Of a stretch of DNA of 64,000 bases, positions 32,761 to 44,637 are shown one piece after another (position 1 is the stretch's first letter; each line of letters begins with the position of its first letter). The DNA comes from Cladocopium goreaui (taxonomy: Eukaryota > Sar > Dinophyceae > Suessiales > Symbiodiniaceae), in the NCBI GenBank assembly GCA_947184155.2, contig CAMXCT020001382.1:1-64000 (forward strand). Direction: 5' to 3'. The notes beneath the pieces were generated by a model, which worked only from the letters and a program-made list of their open reading frames with translations, was not told the DNA's origin and made no database searches. The translations under genes were made by a program, and so were the position numbers.

Positions 32761-35700
32761 ACCTTTTTCACCAAGAAAAAATGGCAACTGTGGGGTAAAA
32801 AGAAAGACTTCCTGCCGAGATTCAAAGTTGTCAGCCTCGGTGCTTGTTTGGACATCTTCCACATAGGATGTTTCAGGACGTGTAGGTCGTGTAAGTCTTT
32901 GGGGTCTACGTTGCACAGGACCTGCGCGATGCGTTGCCAACACGCACATGGTCTCGGATAAGTCTAATACAACAAAGTAATGTTGATTCCATTGGTGCAT
33001 CGAACTGATATATTAGATCCGAATGTCCAATTGTTTTTTTTACATGGCTAGAATTATGTTTTCGTTGGGGGAAAACACGTCGCACATACCCAAATATTGC
33101 AATCATATACTTGCAACATTGTCACAAAAAGATTTGGTATATAGTATAAAATACCTTTCAAATTTGTAGGTGACATGCAGAATGATAGTAATCAATATTT
33201 GTTGCTTAAATACCATAGGAAGAGCATGGAAGAACCTATTTACTCCATTTGAATAAAATTTGTACTATATACTTAATTTTCTGTGTCGGTCATCCGTTCG
33301 TGCATATACCATATAAGAAAATCATGCAATGTCCATGGCAAATACGAAAATACGATCCGTTAGTTTTTTCCGATCAATTTTATCTGACCATATTCATCCA
33401 CTTTGAACAAACCTGCATGACCCTGTCCCGGTGAATTTGCCTGCAAGTTCACCTGCAGATGAGTGCCAACCACGGCTGGCAGGTCGGATCATGGCAACAC
33501 GTCCACAATTCGCCTGACAAAAAGAAACGAAGGCAAAGTGTGTTACCGATCACCATTGGGTGCCACGTCCAGCCACGTGGCTGCAAGAGAAATCCGTTGT
33601 GAAAAAACTGTTTTGAGCAATCTTGGGTTACTGGGCACTGCAGAAAGTTGTCAATTGTTTCGTATTTTACCCCGTGAAACAAAAACGAGTGCTGGGAGCG
33701 GTGGCATCGGCATGCGTGATTGTGCACAACACTGTCTGAAAAACATTGTTTTTGTATGTTTTTGTACTACATCGGTATCGTGTCTGTGCGTTGAATTCAA
33801 CCAACCATTCCCAAACTGGGAACAACACATTTCTGACCGCCGAGTGTCGATAACCAAAGGTAGATTTGATTGCCCAAGATTCGAACCAGTCCATTTCAAA
33901 CATTTCCAAACGCACGCATTCATTCTAAAGCGATTTTTGGCGGCATGAGTGTTTAGTTACATTTGCGGTCATTTTTTCCAACATGCGTTTTTCTTGTCCA
34001 ATCCAATCATGGAAAATTCAAAGGCCACAAAAAATTGTCATCACAACAAACCAAACAAACTAGACAACAGCATGGCCAGAAAGAAAACAGAAGGGGACAC
34101 CCTCAGAGTGCAGTTTTTTCACTGTTCTCTTACACATGCACTGACAATTTTTGCTTAGCACATCTGCAATGGCTATGTCACTACTGTGCAAACATTGACA
34201 ATTTCTCCCTGGCATCTCTGCAATGGCGAAACAAAACCAAACAAACAAAAAAAATGACAAGACCCAACTCTCTGCCACTACTCCCCCCTTGGGGTGTGCA
34301 ATCTTGTTTTTTTGTTTTTTGGTTTTTTTATGTTTCTTGTTTTTAAGGTTTTTGGGTTTTTTGTTTTCTGGTTCGTTGTTGGTTTTTTTGAAGGGCTCGC
34401 AAAACAACACAAAAGTGAAGGACCTGGACCTAACTCTTTGCCAGTTCTCCCACTTTAGGGGTTGCAAATTTGTTTTTGGTTGTTTTGTTGTTTGCTTTGG
34501 GTTTGTGGTTCCATTAGAAAACCATGTAAAAACCATGGCAAAATGCAGGTATCGCCGGGGGAAACTTAGGGGGGTTGGGACACAGATTAGGCATTTTGTC
34601 TGTTTATGTCATTTTTCAAACTGTGTTTGGAAACATTGCAAAAACATTGGCAACCAATGAATTTGTAGAACTGATTTTGATATTGGCATTGTCGAGTCAA
34701 ACCCTTAAGTCAACACATGTTCAAACACTTTAAATGATTCCTTTGAAAAGAAGTGTTGCATCTCTTTGAAATGAGTGTTCCCTTCAACAAGTGCATTTTT
34801 TTTTAAGGGTAGAACATCCCATTGAAGTTGGACATGTCTTAGTCTACTTCTATGTCAAAAATGAACCCTCCTGCACATGCAACGCCATTTTTCACAATAT
34901 GTTTTCTTAAATGAAGAACACGTGGTATATGTAAGCACGTAAAATATGTCCTTCACAATTGCACATCATTTTTCTGAATGCATAATGTGATATTTATCCA
35001 AGACAACGAACCATATTTTGGGAATAACACCCTTTGATGTAGGCTGTTCTCCTCTTGAAACATATTGTAACTTGAAGAATTTGCATCTTGAAAAATATTG
35101 TAGTTTGAAGAATGTGGATCTTAAAATCCTAAGATAATCAAACATTGTTTGAACATATTGTATACTGTATGCATGTAGCACTTTTTTGAAAGAGTACACT
35201 CGTCATTGAAGAATTTGTTGTTTTATTTTGTGCAACATCCCCTTGATATGAGTAAACGAATACATTTTTGTTGGATAGTATTGAAAACATGTTTTTAAGT
35301 GAGAGTTGTCTAAATGAAGGCTGGGCTGATCTGACCAACGGGAAGAGTACACATGTCAAACAGAAGTAATCCTGTTTTCCAAGAATGTTGTTTTTTCACA
35401 CGAAGATTGCGTTGCCACGCAGGGCAATATTCTGCTGTAAGAAACGCAAGAGCATTCTGTAACAATGCTCACGATTTCAAACATATTGCGCGTTTGAAGG
35501 GGATGTTCTATGTCAATAATACTGCATGCATAGCAAAAATATTGATTTTTCCAAAAGAGGTACTGTTCCTTTGAAAGGAAGGTTAGACATCTGGAAATGC
35601 ACACTTTAAGGGGCATGGTGCAATTTTTCAAGGAATACTTCATATTTTGTTTGGATATTGTCTTTGCAAAAACACACTGCGTTGCCCCAAAGAATGATTA

Positions 35701-35850
35701 TTCCTATTCAGAATGGTATGTTTGTTTTGAGTACTGCATTTGTTGGCAGATATGGGGATGTTGTAATTATGTTGAAGACATCTAGCATATTCTGCAGAAA
35801 TTGTGTTTTCTTCGTCAGGCTATGAGTCAAAATTGTGTATGGAACGTTCC
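32761..35850. other. AT-rich intergenic DNA with small local repeats
   Basis: No gene recognised. Local repeats include two diverged copies of a segment with CCCAACTCTCTGCCA and CCTAACTCTTTGCCA (near 34265 and 34428), and two copies of ATCT(C)TGCAATGGC near 34164 and 34218. Long T and TTTTGGG runs occur near 34300-34500. Confidence 0.45.
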
Positions 35851-36828
35851 GCGCTGTTCCGGGCATATGGAACGAAGGGGTTTCGTAACTGGTCTTGTTC
35901 CGGAACTTTGGAATGTGATGAAATATAAGTTGTACATAAATATAAATATATATGTATGCTGTATAAATGTAAAATATATGTAAATAATATACATCTCAAG
36001 GATATGCACGTTGAAGCTACTACCGCTGGTTGCCGCTCATTTTCATTTCTCATCTGCGCGGCATCCTTGTTGTACACCTGTTCAACGCAGGTTTGCCTTG
36101 CATGGCTAGTGCTCGTGCACTAGATAGGACATAACCGGTAGCCAGCCTCACCCACTGGCTACTATGTGAAGCTGTCCACTCAGTTTCAGACCTGTCACGC
36201 AGGTCCTACCACCTACGCTTAAAACTCAGAGGTCCCGGTCCCTATGGGGTAGATTGTGTCCCCGCGTAGCAAGTCTCTAGTCTCCCAAAACCCATGCGCA
36301 AAGGATGGCTTAGGAGCAGTCTATGTGAGAACCTGCCATTTGTTCACCTGGAAGTGGGTCAGGGATGGTACATGGGTGGTCCGCGCCTGGAACGGGTACA
36401 GAACGGTATGGAACGGGGTCTGGAACGAAACGGGGCCCACTCCAGCACATTTTTTTAGCACGCAGCACATCTTTATCGAAATTGGCAGTTTGGGGAAAGT
36501 AGCGCAGCAAGCAATTCTTAGACTGCCAGCTAGCAACAGCCAAGCGCATCTCTACCATGCCACAGCCGGCAGCAACTGTAAGTGGTGCAGGCGCAAACCT
36601 GCCACAGGTTGAGAGGGAGGGAGGGTTACAAGCAATCCATTCTTAGACTGCCAGCTGACAACAGCCAAGCACATCCCTACCATCACACAACAAACGCCGC
36701 AGGCACAGACTTGCCAACACAATCACAGGGTTTGGGCATAGCAAAACGTATTCTTGCATGTAAACACTCATGTGTGTATGTGCGCTCAAGTATGCGCGTA
36801 CAAATGTAAAATCAGACTGCACATATTC
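35851..36828. other. Gene-free DNA with GGAAC-rich motifs
   Basis: GGAACG-rich motifs lie near 35850-35910 and 36370-36440 and return after the microsatellite. A CT-balanced stretch 36080-36290 without stops in several frames could be untranslated DNA of a retroelement, but nothing is recognised. Confidence 0.35.
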
Positions 36829-37070
36829 AGATAGATAGATAGATAGATAGAGATAGATAGATAGATAGAGATAGATAGATAGATAGATAGATGGATAGAT
36901 AGATGGATGGATAGATAGATGGATGGATAGATAGATAGATAGACAGATAGATAGATAGATAGATAGATCTATATATCTATATATCTATATATCTATATAT
37001 CTATATATCTATATATATATATTATTTATATCTATATATCTCTATATATAAATACACATATATATATATC
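36829..37070. repeat. GATA microsatellite followed by TATATC repeats
   Basis: A long (GATA)n run with GATG and GACA variants (36829-36968) is followed by (TATATC)n and AT-rich sequence. Confidence 0.95.
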
Positions 37071-37080
37071 ATAACGTATG

Positions 37081-37175
37081 AATCAGAGGTATGGAACAGA
37101 GGTATGGAACGGATCCTTCAAGGAGGTATGGAACGGGGGTAGGGAACGGGGGTATAGAACGGGTGTGGTCCCGGA
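37081..37175. repeat. Short tandem repeat of GGTATGGAAC-like units
   Basis: Five or so variants of GAGGTATGGAACGGGG occur in a row. The same motif occurs before the microsatellite at 36364-36440. Confidence 0.7.
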
Positions 37176-37322
37176 GCTTGTTCCGGACCTCCTATTTTGA
37201 CTTTCAAACCACGTTCAGATGCAAGCGAGCTGACATAAAATTGTGTTCTCACCACAGCGCCGTGGGTTAAGTTCGGCGCTTTGTTTGTACTTTTATTTTA
37301 CAGATTCCATTTGTTTGCGCGA

Positions 37323-37612
37323 CGGGCGCAGCACTTGAGAACCCCGTGCAGCCATCTTTGAGGTTGAAGCGTGGTAGGCGGAGCGCTTGAGAACCTTATA
37401 CCATCTTAAAAGTTGAAGCGCGGCAGGTGCAGCGCTTGAGAACTCAGTGCGGCCATCGTAAAGGTTGAAGCGCGGCAGGTGCAGCGCTTACCCAGACGGG
37501 CATCTTAAAGGTTGAAGCGCGGCTGGCGCAGCGCTTGAGAACCCAGTACGGCCGTCTGAAACATTGACGCGTGGCAGGCGCAGCCTTGAGAACCCCGTGC
37601 GGCCATCTTTCC
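37323..37612. repeat. Tandem array of a 47-52-bp unit, about 5.5 copies
   Basis: Each unit contains TTGAAGCGCGGCAGG, GCAGCGCTTGAGAAC and CGGCCATCTTAAAG in this order, with substitutions and one internal deletion. GCGC-rich palindromic stretches (AGCGCT) occur in every unit. Confidence 0.85.
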
Positions 37613-37615
37613 TTG

Positions 37616-37673
37616 CGGTGTGGCGTCACTCTTGCTGACAGACTGGCGCTGGTGGTTCAATTCCCCTGCGACC
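37616..37673 (+). repeat. SINE fragment with tRNA-like B box
   Basis: The segment TGGCGTCACTCTTGCTGACA with GGTGGTTCAATTCCCC matches the middle part of the SINE at 39094-39236, including a mutated B box. Head and tail are missing, and it directly follows the 52-bp array. Confidence 0.5.
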
Positions 37674-38044
37674 CCAATGTTGAGGGTGTGTTGACACTAT
37701 TGCAACTTAGAAATGAATTCCAATTTGAGGATGTGACCTGAGGCAAAATTTCTGTGTGATGGCTGTCAGTTCAGGTGAAACTGCAACATTTAAGCCTCCG
37801 TCCAACATTGAAGATGGGGCGGGGATTTAAACATACGTCAAATCATCTTGGATTTGCAAGTCTGGACCTGGAAGCGCAAACATCCACGATTCCCCTTTAC
37901 AGGAGGCATGCCCGCCCAATCGTCTAGCAGACCGCTGAAAGAAGATCATGTAGACTTTGTTTGCGCCTCTGTACAAATTTTGGCCTCCAGATTCCATTTT
38001 GGGGCCTGATTTTGAGGTTAAATTTTGGTCCTTGTTTTGGGTTT
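37674..38044. other. Gene-poor DNA
   Basis: No gene recognised. The segment is rich in TTTTGGGG and CCAAAA motifs that continue on the far side of the next SINE. Confidence 0.35.
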
Positions 38045-38201
38045 CATTTTTGGGCACCTTTTTTTTTTCCGAGCCCGTTCCTTTTCGGCGGGTCTACGGT
38101 CTTAAGTCTACTTACGGACCAGCCAAGAATCGGAAGTGTCAGCGCCACAAAAGTGACGCTATTCCATCTGAGACACGAGGACGACTCCATTTTTGGGCAC
38201 C
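38045..38201 (-). mobile_element. tRNA-derived SINE, diverged copy with 14-bp target-site duplication
   Basis: CATTTTTGGGCACC occurs at 38045-38058 and again at 38188-38201. The 129 bp between, read on the minus strand, are a diverged version of the SINE at 39094-39236. Shared parts are TCTCAG near the head, GTGGCGCTGACA, GGCTGGTCCG and GACCCGCCGAAAAGG, and a tail of ten A. The B box is lost. The duplication and poly-A tail show LINE-type retrotransposition. Confidence 0.75.
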
Positions 38202-38810
38202 GTTCGGGGCCCCTAGAATTACAAACAAATTCAAGGACGCCAGAACGGGCCCCAAAATGGAACCCAAAACTAGACCAAAATTGACCCAAATCAGGCCCTA
38301 AAATGGAATCCGGGGCCCCAAATTTGTACGGAACAAAGTCTACATGATCTTCAATTCAGCGGTCTGGGTGATCGGATTTAATTGTGCAACAAAAAACAAC
38401 TTCAACCCAAGAAGGAAGGGAAACTTGGGCGGGCAAAATTGCTCCAAAGCGTGAGCATGAATCATTCACAGACCACACATAGCCAACACATGTTCCACTT
38501 GCAAAAGATACAACGCCTCAGAGCTCTCGGGTCGTTCATCATGCCTATGCCTGTAAGCCAGTTGCAAATTGACAAATTAATTGATGGTCACCGACAAAGA
38601 CAATCAGCGCGGGCTACTGTATGGCTGCTATCGAGGCGATTTCATGGCAGTTGTCATACTGTAACCAGCAGCCTTGTCGCCACGACGCTCTCGGTTGTGC
38701 TGATTGCTACGGCGCCAGAGGAATTTGGTATTCCAGAATGCACTGATACCTTGCAGCAGCTGGCTTGGAAGGTCCTCATAGATGGGGCGTCATTCTTCCA
38801 AACAGTTCGA

Positions 38811-38872
38811 TTTTTTTTCCTCCGTTGCGGCCGATTTTGTTCTGAGGCTCGGTCCTAACAATGAGAGAAGCG
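38811..38872 (-). repeat. 3' fragment of a second SINE-like family
   Basis: On the minus strand it reads GGACCGAGCCTCAGA, then ATCGGCCGCAACGGAGG and a poly-A tail. It matches the 3' ends of the copies at 39824-40058 and 50587-50830. It is inserted directly after the NSS codons of the helicase relic. Confidence 0.65.
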
Positions 38873-39073
38873 GGTAAATAAATTCCAAACATTATGAAAC
38901 ACCTTGGTTCCACAATTCAAGGCAAATTCAACACCAAACATTTTTTTCATGTTTTTTGAAAAAAATATGCCAAAGAGTTCGAGGGTCTCTTTATTCATAA
39001 GACGGCCCCAGGACTCAACCGGAGAGATGAAGACTTTCAAGCCTCCCAATGCTTCACTGAAGTGATCCGTGGC

Positions 39074-39256
39074 TATCGGATTGGTGTCATAGAGGCGACC
39101 CGATGGCTCAGTTGGTATGGCGTTGGTCTTGCCAGCGCTGACAGACTGCCGGTGGTGGTTCGAATCCCTGCTGGTCCACTCGGGAGTCTCAAGTGCGACC
39201 CGCCGAAAGGCAACGGGCGCCGACCACAAAAAAAAATATCGGATTGGTGTCATAGA
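39074..39256 (+). mobile_element. tRNA-derived SINE with perfect 20-bp target-site duplication
   Basis: A perfect 20-bp repeat (39074-39093 and 39237-39256, beginning TATCGGATTGG) flanks a 143-bp insert. The insert has an A box TGGCTCAGTTGG (39104-39115), a B box GGTTCGAATCC (39157-39167) and nine terminal A. These are RNA polymerase III internal promoter elements of tRNA origin. The middle region folds as GCGTTGG/CCAGCGC rather than as a normal anticodon arm, so this is a SINE and not a tRNA gene. It splits the relic frame between GYRIGVIE and PATVHSF. Confidence 0.9.
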
Positions 39257-39515
39257 ACCAGCCACTGTGCACAGCTTTCAGCCAACTGGTCCTGTCCGAG
39301 TTTCTCTGGAAGTAATCACACCGTCTCAAGGTGGAATCACCACAGAACAGTGGAAACAGGCCACGCTGTGTCCCCTCGACTGGCCAACCAACGGTGCCTT
39401 TTACGGCTATGGCATCATCCCAAGAGTCTGCATCAATTTAAGTTAGCAGACAGAGTTATGTTTCAACAACCTGCGAACTACTTCTCTGACGCCGCGCTGC
39501 AAGAACATTGATGCG

Positions 39516-39815
39516 ATCTTGTCCAATCCAAGGTGATATTGCCGAATTTAACTCCCAAAAAAGCTGACGTGCGGCGAACCGGCGGAACAAGAACAGCTCA
39601 CTCCAGTGTCGTTTCTCATGCTGTCCTTACTGTTTCACTGGTTTTTTGGATCCTGTTTTGGGAGCCATGATGAAGCAGGTTTGTTGGCATTCGAGGCGCC
39701 AAGGCTTACCGAGGCCTGCCTGAGGCACGCATAGCAGGGAGGCACGCATGGCAGGCCAGGGGCCATGGGTCAGGCAGCGTGGATAGGCAATGCAGCAACT
39801 CGGAGGTCAGTTCTG
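39516..39815. other. Gene-free DNA between relic and SINE
   Basis: No gene. Two copies of AGGCACGCAT(A/G)GCAGG lie near 39722-39752. Confidence 0.4.
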
Positions 39816-39823
39816 GAGATATT

Positions 39824-40058
39824 TGTTTGTGTTTGGTTTGGTTTTTGGTCTTGTTTGCCGCTTTCTCTGACGAAACGCAAGTCTGGCTGGGGGATTTGCG
39901 GGTCGTCGTGGTTTTTTGCCTTTGTTGTTTTGTTGTTTGTGTTGATCTGCCTGCTCGTATGGACCAACTGTGTCCTTATACAAACATTTTCTCACAGCTT
40001 ATGCTCATGTAAGGACCGAGCCTCAGAGCGACATCGGCCAAATTTGAGGAATAAAAAA
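39824..40058 (+). mobile_element. Second SINE-like family, near-complete copy
   Basis: The copy matches the minus-strand copy at 50587-50830. Shared blocks are GAAACGCAA, GTCTGGCTGGGGGATTTGCG, a TTG-rich middle, GTGTCCTT, GTAAGGACCGAGCCT and CGACATCGGCCAAA, then an A-rich tail. GAGATATT flanks it at 39816-39823 and 40059-40066, a short but well-placed target-site duplication. Confidence 0.65.
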
Positions 40059-40089
40059 GAGATATTACTGGGAGGTCGATAATCTGCGG

Positions 40090-40616
40090 TTGCAGCTGCT
40101 GTGCCTTTGCTCATTTGTGTGTGGATGCGGGCCGCCTTATGCACTTCCTGCATGGTGGACTCATATTGGTTGACCATAGCTCGTAGGTACTTGCATGCGC
40201 GGACCGCTGCCCTCCTTGTATTTGGCCCATCTTCTTGGTTCTTGGCGGCTGCGACCGGGTTAGTTCCGTACCAGCGGAAGGTGTAGCAGGAGCGACATCC
40301 CGGACTGGCGCTTCTTTGGTGCGTGGTAGGTCGCTGGGGATTGGTAGCGTTGGATGCACCATCCATCAAAGAAGCGCATACCTGGCAAGGGTAGGATTTC
40401 CTGTTCAGGGCCGGTCTGCGCCACGATCTGCCCTGTACGCCTTGTACAATCCTGAGGGCAGGCATACATATGTGGGAAAGGGCGTGCGATCAGCTGCGCA
40501 GGCATACAGGACGACTTCTGGGAACGGGAGATTCTGCACAGGAATCCATTTGTGTTCAGCTGCTAGCCCTGCCTTGACTTCTTGGAGGCGATCTCTGTTA
40601 AGCCACGCAAGATCTG
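40090..40616 (-). pseudogene. Degenerate coding fragment next to the second element
   Basis: Minus-strand segments read DLAWLNRDRLQEVKAGLAAE and FPEVVLYACAADRTPFPTYV (40405-40638), then in another frame ILPLPGMRFFDGWCIQRYQS, then in a third frame ACKYLRAMVNQYESTMQEVH. The protein-like character and frame changes suggest a decayed gene. The first segment ends where the long direct repeat starts, so the element may have inserted into it. Family unknown. Confidence 0.35.
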
Positions 40617-42045
40617 ATGTAGAAAAAGCGCCGTGCACAGATCTGCTGTCAGATCTAACGCTTCATCCAAATTCCTACAGAACTACGCAGGTGGACGCGT
40701 ACGTCAACCACGCACACCAAACACAAGCGCAGAGCGTAAATTCCCACAACTAATTAAACTAAAGCAATACCGTGTCAAAAGGAATGTTTCTCCCTCGACT
40801 CCCACATGCTGACGTCAAGCTCCTTCTTTTCGCTCCAGACGCAACACGATCAGTCACGGAGAAACAAAAACACAACAAACAACAGAACAAACAGAACGAG
40901 AACAAAAAGAGATGTGTTCGTGTTCTCTGTGTCAGTCTGTCTTATGCCAAGTTATGTGACACAGCAGCTCTTGTTCATTAAATGAACTTCTGACACCAGT
41001 CCTTCGAGCCGATGTCTCAACTGGTAAACTCGATTTCAGGTTTCCAGTTAACAAACCTCAAGTTCTTCAAATAAAGGTTTGTTGAAACTATTCCAGCTGC
41101 TAGAAGTCTACAAAACTCAATTTCACTATATGAATTCAAAACCATCGAAACACTTCCAAAAGTTCTCAAATCAAACTGGTTCTCATCCAAACGTGAATAA
41201 CCAGCTCACTAGTCATAAGCTGACTAACTTCTCAAGAACGAAGTGATTCACACAAGGTGTCTGTACAACCTTCTTCTGGATACAAAACATAGTCAGAACA
41301 CAAAGTTCTTTCTCCAAATCAGTTTTCCACATAGAGATAGCATCTCACAGCTTCCAATCTCAATGGAGAATAGAATGTTCTATTCGACATTGTCAATGTA
41401 GGTCAGCCAAATACAGTTGTATCGCTGAAGTCTTTCGACCACTGTAATAGCCAATCCACAATGTAGACCAAAGTCTTCTCCAATAATGTCGTCCTCATAG
41501 AGATAACCAGTCGTCTCAGGAACGATACAATGCACACCATAAGATCAAGTGTATGATCCATAAGTCACGATGACGATGATGTAGGTATTGTCCTCACAAT
41601 ACCGAAACATCTCATCACAAAACTCTCAGACAAATAAGATGCCCAAATATGGCTATTGTCTTCACAATACCAATGCATCCCATAGTCCAAACTCAAAGTA
41701 TAGCAGGTTCTCTCCATCAGATATTTCCAGCTGGTTTAAACTCTTCTCCAAGAGTTTCTAGCTGTGTTCTCATCACTTGGAGAGAATGAGCTTCACAATG
41801 TTCAGTGTCCAGGAATGTCGTGGACACAAGAGGTAGTCTCAATGTCAAACCAATGTAGGTATCTTCAGCTCAAGCAATAAGCTGTACCAGACTCAAGTCG
41901 AATCCAGAATAAGATGTAGAACTGATCAATATACCACAATCACTGGTCAACACTGATCAATGACATCCTCCTGATGTCAAAAATGATAAGTCCGAAGACC
42001 AATAGAATATTGTGACACAGGATGGTCACATACAAGATTCCTTCC
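40617..42045 (-). repeat. Left long direct repeat (1429 bp)
   Basis: It matches 49156-50586. It starts ATGTAGAAAAAGCG and ends ACATACAAGATTCCTTCC. It carries small inner repeats such as two copies of ATGGCTATTGTC or AGGTATTGTC around CACAATACC, and no convincing gene. A frame of 69 codons near 40772 is kept in both copies, but it is rich in K, N and Q with no motif. Confidence 0.9.
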
Positions 42046-43444
42046 GCAATAAGTAGAGTGTTCTCTACCAATCTTCCATGATCTCTTGCAGTATCATCGC
42101 GTCATGAACTCTTGTAGTAGCCTTCCACGTATCCTCTGTGTACAAACTATACAACCAATGATGAATGGCATGTCGCTTCACCCTTAACCCAAAGGGTGTT
42201 CCCACAGGGTGTCAAATTTCCATACCCCCTTTCGACATGACATCTCATCCACTCACATCCAGGTACAGATACCAATCAAATATCCGCAGAAAAATGTTCA
42301 CGTTCCAGATCACATCCATGATCAAAAGATATCCAAAGAAGAACACGTCTCCCAAAACACAATGTAGATGATAAAGCATCACCCAAAACTCATCTCGTTC
42401 GACTCATGCATAGTGTCGTAGCTTCCAAATTCAAAATCTTCTCTGTTGCAAAAACCAGATATAAGAATACCAGACTCAGTCCAAAGACTCCTAAAGTCTT
42501 TCCAGTACTAAGCTCGTCTTCCAAAATCCAGTTCCTCGGATAAACCATGGCGTCAATAAAGATATATCTACAGTGCTGTTGTTTTCCTACAACAAACAAA
42601 ACAACAACAACAGAACAACACAAACAAACACACACACACACACGAGACCCAAGACGAAACCTAACGTCGCACGATCGGAGTCAACGCGAAAACAAAGGCC
42701 AACTGTTTCAGCTAATCCGCACCTTCGTGTAGAAGGTAGGCGTATGAAAAGAAAACGCAAGTGAAATAATATCACTCATGCAACTCATCTCAAATTCAAA
42801 GCAAGTGAAGTACAGTTCACAGTCACTGCACAACAAATTCAAAATGTTCTGAATGAAAATCTTTCACAGTCAGGGTCAGGACTAGCTAAGATTGGCACGA
42901 AATGAGGAAGCGGTGAGGGACATTTTGATAAAACATCTCCCACAGCTTCATCATCGCATAGATCGCCGTCCCCCTTTCAACGTCTGATCCATCCTAAAGA
43001 TCTCGGAGGTGTGGTATGTTTGTGAAAACACTCACATCATCAAGTTCCATGCTTCAAGCAACAAAGACTCAAGACATGAAAAATACCGCAATCAAGCCAA
43101 ACAAGAACAACTTCAACTTTTCTTCATGATGTCTCCCTCAGATCTGTCAGCAACTCCACGTTCTGAATGCCTTCACGAACGTTGCTCTCGCCATCGTCAT
43201 TGAGAGACATATGACAACAAAACGAACCTCAAACAACCAAAAAAAACAATATGCAGACAGAGTTATGTCCACGGCGTCAATCAGCGTGTCTCGCCCCCTT
43301 TTAAACTCAAGCTTGGTACCGGTGCTCAACCATATCGTCCTTTCTGAAACAACAAGTGAACCTCGAGTTGACAAAATCAACTATTCTCTTGTCGTCACAC
43401 CAGGCGAATTCCGGTGCCTTTGGCACTTTGCTCAGGTATAGATA
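42046..43444. other. Interior of the second element, noncoding
   Basis: No convincing gene. A CAACAA and (CA)n run lies near 42590-42643. The segment would be the 3' untranslated DNA of the minus-strand ORF at 43445. Confidence 0.45.
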
Positions 43445-44637
43445 TCAGGGGTATACCCTACGGTATTCCCGTGTCCCCTGTATCTGCATATACCCTAGAG
43501 GGGAGAACGCTGCCGTCCCCGTCAAAGGATCGTGACGTGGTGTGGGTGAAACAGATCTAACACGCCCCGTGACCTCCTCGATCACCTGACAAGGTGGTGA
43601 TTTAATGTCTTTCACCTCCAGGGCCAGGGGATAGCTCATTGGTACTTCGCCCATCCTTGCCGGGCTATAACCCGCGAACTTCACCGTCGGCAACGTCGGC
43701 GGTGCTGGGATCACAGGTCTTGGTGGCACTGCCGGTGGAGGCGGGAGGTGCCCAGAGCTCAAACTCGCGCCAGGTGCCGGCGTCATAGGTGCCAATGGTG
43801 GACTGCTCTGTGACATGCCAGGATGTCCCATGGGTGGCTGCGGAGGATCATATGCTGGAGCTGCCTCTGGCGGCGGTGTCCCCTTTTCAATCCTCTCAGC
43901 AACCAGCTTCATATTTTCTTGTAGCTTGTCCATCGATTCGTAGAGCTGGGTCATCACATCCTGCAAGGATTGGTCGCGCTCCATGCGGCCTTTCTTGTTA
44001 TCCTTGAGCACGTCTTTCATCGAGACGTCCAGCGACCACTCCAGGTGCTTTTTCAATTTGTTAAATTCACCCACGACTGCACCCACTCTGCTGGTGTTGT
44101 GGTTCACACCAGCAGCCAATGATTCTGATGCCCGTGCCATGTTGTTGACTGCCGCTCCCACGGCCTCTAGGCTTCGGCAAAGGTCCTGCTGAAGAGTATG
44201 TGTACTCTTGATAAGGGTCTCAAGTTTGTCCGTCGACCCTTTCAGCGCAGCGACCATCGAAGTGATTCCCACGGCCAAGTCCGTGGTAGAGCTCAACAGG
44301 TCTGTGGCATCACCATGATCAAGTGGCTCATGCATTCTCAACCTTGGAGATCTCGATCTATCGTCATCTCTTCCAGCATCTCCTTCCTCTTTGTCTTCCT
44401 TGTCATCTCCATGCATATGGGCAGTGTCCTGCTCTTTCTCTTTCTCGGAATCCGTCTCAGCAGCTCCTGCCTGTGCCGGCAGCGCTGGATTCTCAGACAC
44501 GGGAAACTCTCCCTCTGCCCGTGGAACTGCCGGGGCTGCTGGAGCTGGCACGTTCGCTGCCATGAATCGTTCGAGTCTCCTAGACAAGGCCTGATGCACT
44601 CGTTGGGATAAGCCGGGGCCCAAATACAGCTTGGGCA
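43445..44637 (-). CDS. Coiled-coil and proline-rich ORF of the second element (397 aa)
   Basis: The frame is open further upstream, but the first ATG is MPKLYLGPGLSQRVHQALSR. A TTGCAG directly before it could be a splice acceptor. Residues 30-100 are rich in A, P, E and D, with an acidic stretch EKEKEQDTAHMHGDDKEDK. Residues about 105-250 are predicted helical and heptad-like (LSSTTDLAVGITSMVAALKG and later QDVMTQLYESMDKLQENMKL), consistent with a multimerising coiled coil. Residues 255-335 are proline-rich. The C-terminus is VKDIKSPPCQVIEEVTGRVR and then a short basic region. A structural, Gag-like role is possible from position and composition only. Confidence 0.55.

Larger units (their letters stand above)
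38590..39515 (+). pseudogene. Relic of the helicase locus, interrupted by two SINEs
   Basis: The plus strand reads VVLIATAPEEFGIPEC and, one frame shift later, WGVILPNSS, matching residues around 905-940 of the SF1 helicase ORF at 54437-58470. After the SINE fragment at 38811 it resumes at about 39028 with DEDFQASQCFTEVIRGYRIG, then TGPVRVSLEVITPSQGG and ATLCPLDWPTN, then DRVMFQQPANYFSDAALQ, matching the 430-residue ORF at 53139-54431. The order helicase then 430-residue protein is preserved. Most of the helicase and the joining region are deleted, and the reading frame changes. This shows the locus exists in several copies. Confidence 0.8.

Noticed and set aside
37323..37612. CRISPR-like array
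   Set aside because: The units are contiguous tandem copies without unique spacers, in a eukaryotic context.
39094..39170. Functional tRNA gene
   Set aside because: A and B boxes are good, but acceptor and anticodon arms do not fold properly, and the poly-A tail and target duplication show a SINE.
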